A program made the position numbers and the translations under genes. The notes under the pieces were generated by a model. The model was given only the letters and a program-made list of their open reading frames with translations. It was not told where the DNA came from and did no database searches. This document shows positions 61,951-64,000 of a stretch of 64,000 nt of DNA, piece after piece. The DNA comes from Parabacteroides sp. AD58 (GTDB lineage Bacteria; Bacteroidota; Bacteroidia; Bacteroidales; Tannerellaceae): positions 1,736,001 through 1,800,000 of the forward strand of contig NZ_CP146284.1 in NCBI RefSeq assembly GCF_023744375.2, in the 5' to 3' direction. The first letter of the stretch is position 1. Each line of letters starts with the position of its first letter.

Positions 61951-64000
61951 ATGAAAAAAACATGGATTATCTTACCTCTCGTAAGCTTGACATGTGGCAT
62001 TCATGCCCAGGAGAAAAAAACGGTTTCACCTGCAGCCGACACAACTTATAATTTGCAGGAAGTAGTCATTCAGACAGCCAGAAAAGCACGACCTCAGATT
62101 ACCAAGCTCGATGTTCCCATGAAATATCTGCCGCTTTCTGTCAATGGAATCGAGTCGAAGAGTTTGGAAATCCGAGGAATCAGAAACATCCAGGACGCTG
62201 TCCGCTTCATGCCGGGAATCCGGATACAGACTTCCTACGGAGCTTTCCAACAAATCTCTGTACGTGGTTTCGATCATGCCGTACTGATGATCGACGGAGT
62301 ACGAGACGAACGCTCTGCCATCAACAATTCATATCCTGTTCCGGATCTTTCGGCCGTCGAATCCATTGAATTACTGAAAGGACCGGCCTCTGTCTTATAT
62401 GGCCATTCGGCTGTTGGCGGTATCTTGAATATCGTCCGTAAAGCACCGACTGAACGGCAGACACTCAATGCTCGGGTTGCCTACGGCAGCTTCGAGAACA
62501 AGGAAGCGACTTTAGGTGTAGGTGGCAAGTTATTAGGGCCTGTCAATTACTATGCCAATGTCAATTATGCCGACCAGACAGGATGGCGCAACAATGGGAA
62601 CAGGCGCTTCTCCGGTTATCTTGCCCTGAATGCCCAATTAACGTCTAACGATTTTATCGATATCCGTACGGGTTTCAATCGGGATTACTATGGAACGGAA
62701 ATTGGTTTGCCCGACATCATGACGCAAGACATTTACAACACATCCGACAACCAGCTCTATCTGCATAAAAACGATATGTTGCCCGGACTGGACAAGACAG
62801 CCCGTTACAACAACGAATCGGATTTCATGAGAAACTACAGCTGGAATATCTCCGGACAATATACACATCAATTTTCCGAAAGCATGAAGCTGGTAGACCG
62901 TCTGTCTTTTACCAGTGACGACATCAATTATTTCGGTACAGAAGAACTCGATTATCTGGAAAGTGACGAGCCGATCTATAACCATTATTACTGGAAAAGT
63001 CCGACCGAAAAGAAATATATCTGCCTCGACACCGTATATCTCTCCTTCCCGCTGCGCTTTTCCCACATAGCCAAGACCGTCAGTAACTCCTTGGAATTAA
63101 ACGGACATTTCTATACAGGCGAAGTCAAACACAATTACATGGGCGGGTATTCGTTCGTTGCCCTCAACCGGACAAGTTATTCGGGCTATAATTTAGGAGA
63201 AGATGTGCAAGGTCCCGGACTGTATTCGCATGTTTCGGTGTACGACCCGCACAGCATGGGATATATGGTCAGCCGCTTTTCGGAAGCTACGGTTACACAT
63301 CATTATGCCAACAGCATCTATCTGCAGGACATGATCGAACTGAATAATCAATGGAAGATTCTGGCTGCCCTCCGGGGAGATTTCTACCGATATCTGTCGG
63401 CCGAGGCTACAACGCCGACCGGCAAACGTGAATACGAAAACCACGGGTCTTTCAACCGGGTACGCAACAAGGCGCTCACCTACCGTTTCGGAGCCGTCTA
63501 TCTGCCTCATCCGAATACCTCTTTATATGCGTCTTTTGCGTCTTTCTTCAAACCGATCCGTACCTTCTACAGGGACAATGTGATCTATGTCGACGCGAAT
63601 GGAGAACGCTTTAACCCCACTCGCAACGAAGAAGTATTCAAACCGGAAAACGGATATCAGGCGGAAGTCGGGATCAAATATGACCTCAACCGTTTCCTCC
63701 AGGCCAATGCCAGCCTCTTCTACATCCGGAAGATGAACAGTACCGCTACGCTGACAAACAGCTATCAGACAGAGGTAGACGGACAGACGAAGAAGCTGAC
63801 TGTCATCGGACAGGTCGGCGTACAAGACTCTAAAGGATTTGACTTCGATGTGACCGTGACTCCTTTGCCAACCTTGGCATTCACCCTGGGTTATGGATTC
63901 AATGATTCGAAGATACGGAAGATGAAGGAAGTGAAAGACCCGGAACTGGCCCAAGCCATTTACGGTTCTGACGCACAGGCGGCGAAAGACAAACTGAACA
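61951..64000 (+). CDS. TonB-dependent siderophore receptor, cut at the right edge of the window
   Basis: The frame is open from the ATG at 61951 to the window end (683 residues), so the C-terminus is missing. Signal peptide MKKTWIILPLVSLTCGIHA, cleavage before QEKK. The plug reads TYNLQEVVIQTARKARPQIT (TonB box region), RNIQDAVRFMPGIRIQTSYG, ISVRGFDHAVLMIDGVRDER, SIELLKGPASVLYGHSAVGG, a FhuA-like siderophore-receptor layout, followed by a barrel. It stands 97 bases behind the CbiK gene in the same riboswitch-led operon, so the ligand may be a corrinoid, a heme-like molecule or a siderophore. Confidence 0.9.
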   Translation, partial: MKKTWIILPLVSLTCGIHAQEKKTVSPAADTTYNLQEVVIQTARKARPQITKLDVPMKYLPLSVNGIESKSLEIRGIRNIQDAVRFMPGIRIQTSYGAFQQISVRGFDHAVLMIDGVRDERSAINNSYPVPDLSAVESIELLKGPASVLYGHSAVGGILNIVRKAPTERQTLNARVAYGSFENKEATLGVGGKLLGPVNYYANVNYADQTGWRNNGNRRFSGYLALNAQLTSNDFIDIRTGFNRDYYGTEIGLPDIMTQDIYNTSDNQLYLHKNDMLPGLDKTARYNNESDFMRNYSWNISGQYTHQFSESMKLVDRLSFTSDDINYFGTEELDYLESDEPIYNHYYWKSPTEKKYICLDTVYLSFPLRFSHIAKTVSNSLELNGHFYTGEVKHNYMGGYSFVALNRTSYSGYNLGEDVQGPGLYSHVSVYDPHSMGYMVSRFSEATVTHHYANSIYLQDMIELNNQWKILAALRGDFYRYLSAEATTPTGKREYENHGSFNRVRNKALTYRFGAVYLPHPNTSLYASFASFFKPIRTFYRDNVIYVDANGERFNPTRNEEVFKPENGYQAEVGIKYDLNRFLQANASLFYIRKMNSTATLTNSYQTEVDGQTKKLTVIGQVGVQDSKGFDFDVTVTPLPTLAFTLGYGFNDSKIRKMKEVKDPELAQAIYGSDAQAAKDKLN

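Overview
The window comes from a gut Bacteroidales genome, most likely Parabacteroides or a close relative. Evidence: SusC/SusD pairs, an ECF sigma/FecR pair, many promoters with the Bacteroidetes -7 box TAnnTTTG, the rpsF-rpsR-rplI order, and VirE-N/DUF3987, DUF4248 and HU-like neighbours. Species is inference; there is no rRNA gene.

Layout. (1) 1-7.7 kb, all minus strand: the right-hand part of a mobilizable integrative element (MobV-type relaxase cut by the window edge, oriT-like hairpins, a frameshifted primase-like gene, a RecA-like ATPase, an excisionase-like HTH protein, a membrane protein, a tyrosine integrase and a multi-HTH protein). It abuts the 3' end of a broken AAA-ATPase-like/PD-(D/E)XK gene. 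(2) 8.3-14.8 kb: a susC/susD pair whose susC signal-peptide region is interrupted by an IS1182-family element. (3) 15-17.8 kb: valS with a structured leader. (4) 17.9-30.6 kb: a glycan locus run by an ECF sigma/FecR anti-sigma pair, with an STN-bearing SusC, a SusD, a DUF6067-like putative hydrolase lipoprotein and a GH127 beta-L-arabinofuranosidase. (5) 31-36.6 kb: secreted phosphodiesterase, LytS/LytR-type two-component pair, ribosomal protein operon. (6) 36.7-40.7 kb: GH32 fructanase, fructokinase and MFS sugar transporter. (7) 40.8-44.9 kb: a cobalamin riboswitch controlling a TonB receptor and a DUF4374-like lipoprotein. (8) 45-54 kb: an AT-rich accessory island with a probable structured RNA, six small exported or membrane proteins (one DUF805), an IS4-type element, a Sel1-repeat protein and a VirE-N/DUF3987 protein. 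(9) 54.2-57 kb: a second, inverted copy of the IS1182 element, DUF4248 and HU-like genes. (10) 57-64 kb: two divergent operons, each led by a cobalamin riboswitch, each pairing a secreted CbiK-like protein with a TonB receptor.

How parts work together. The three riboswitches imply that tetrapyrrole/cobalt/siderophore uptake is turned down when B12 is plentiful. The sigma/FecR/SusC set implies substrate sensing across the envelope for an arabinofuranose-containing glycan. The GH32/kinase/permease operon is a self-contained sucrose/fructan route.

Most notable: a candidate structured RNA at about 45.1-45.44 kb; a CbiK paralogue lacking both metal-binding histidines; two arrays of palindromes with 21- and 22-bp periods; twin operators before the element's integrase and excisionase-like genes; and an IS4-type insertion whose target duplication carries the start codon of the Sel1 gene.
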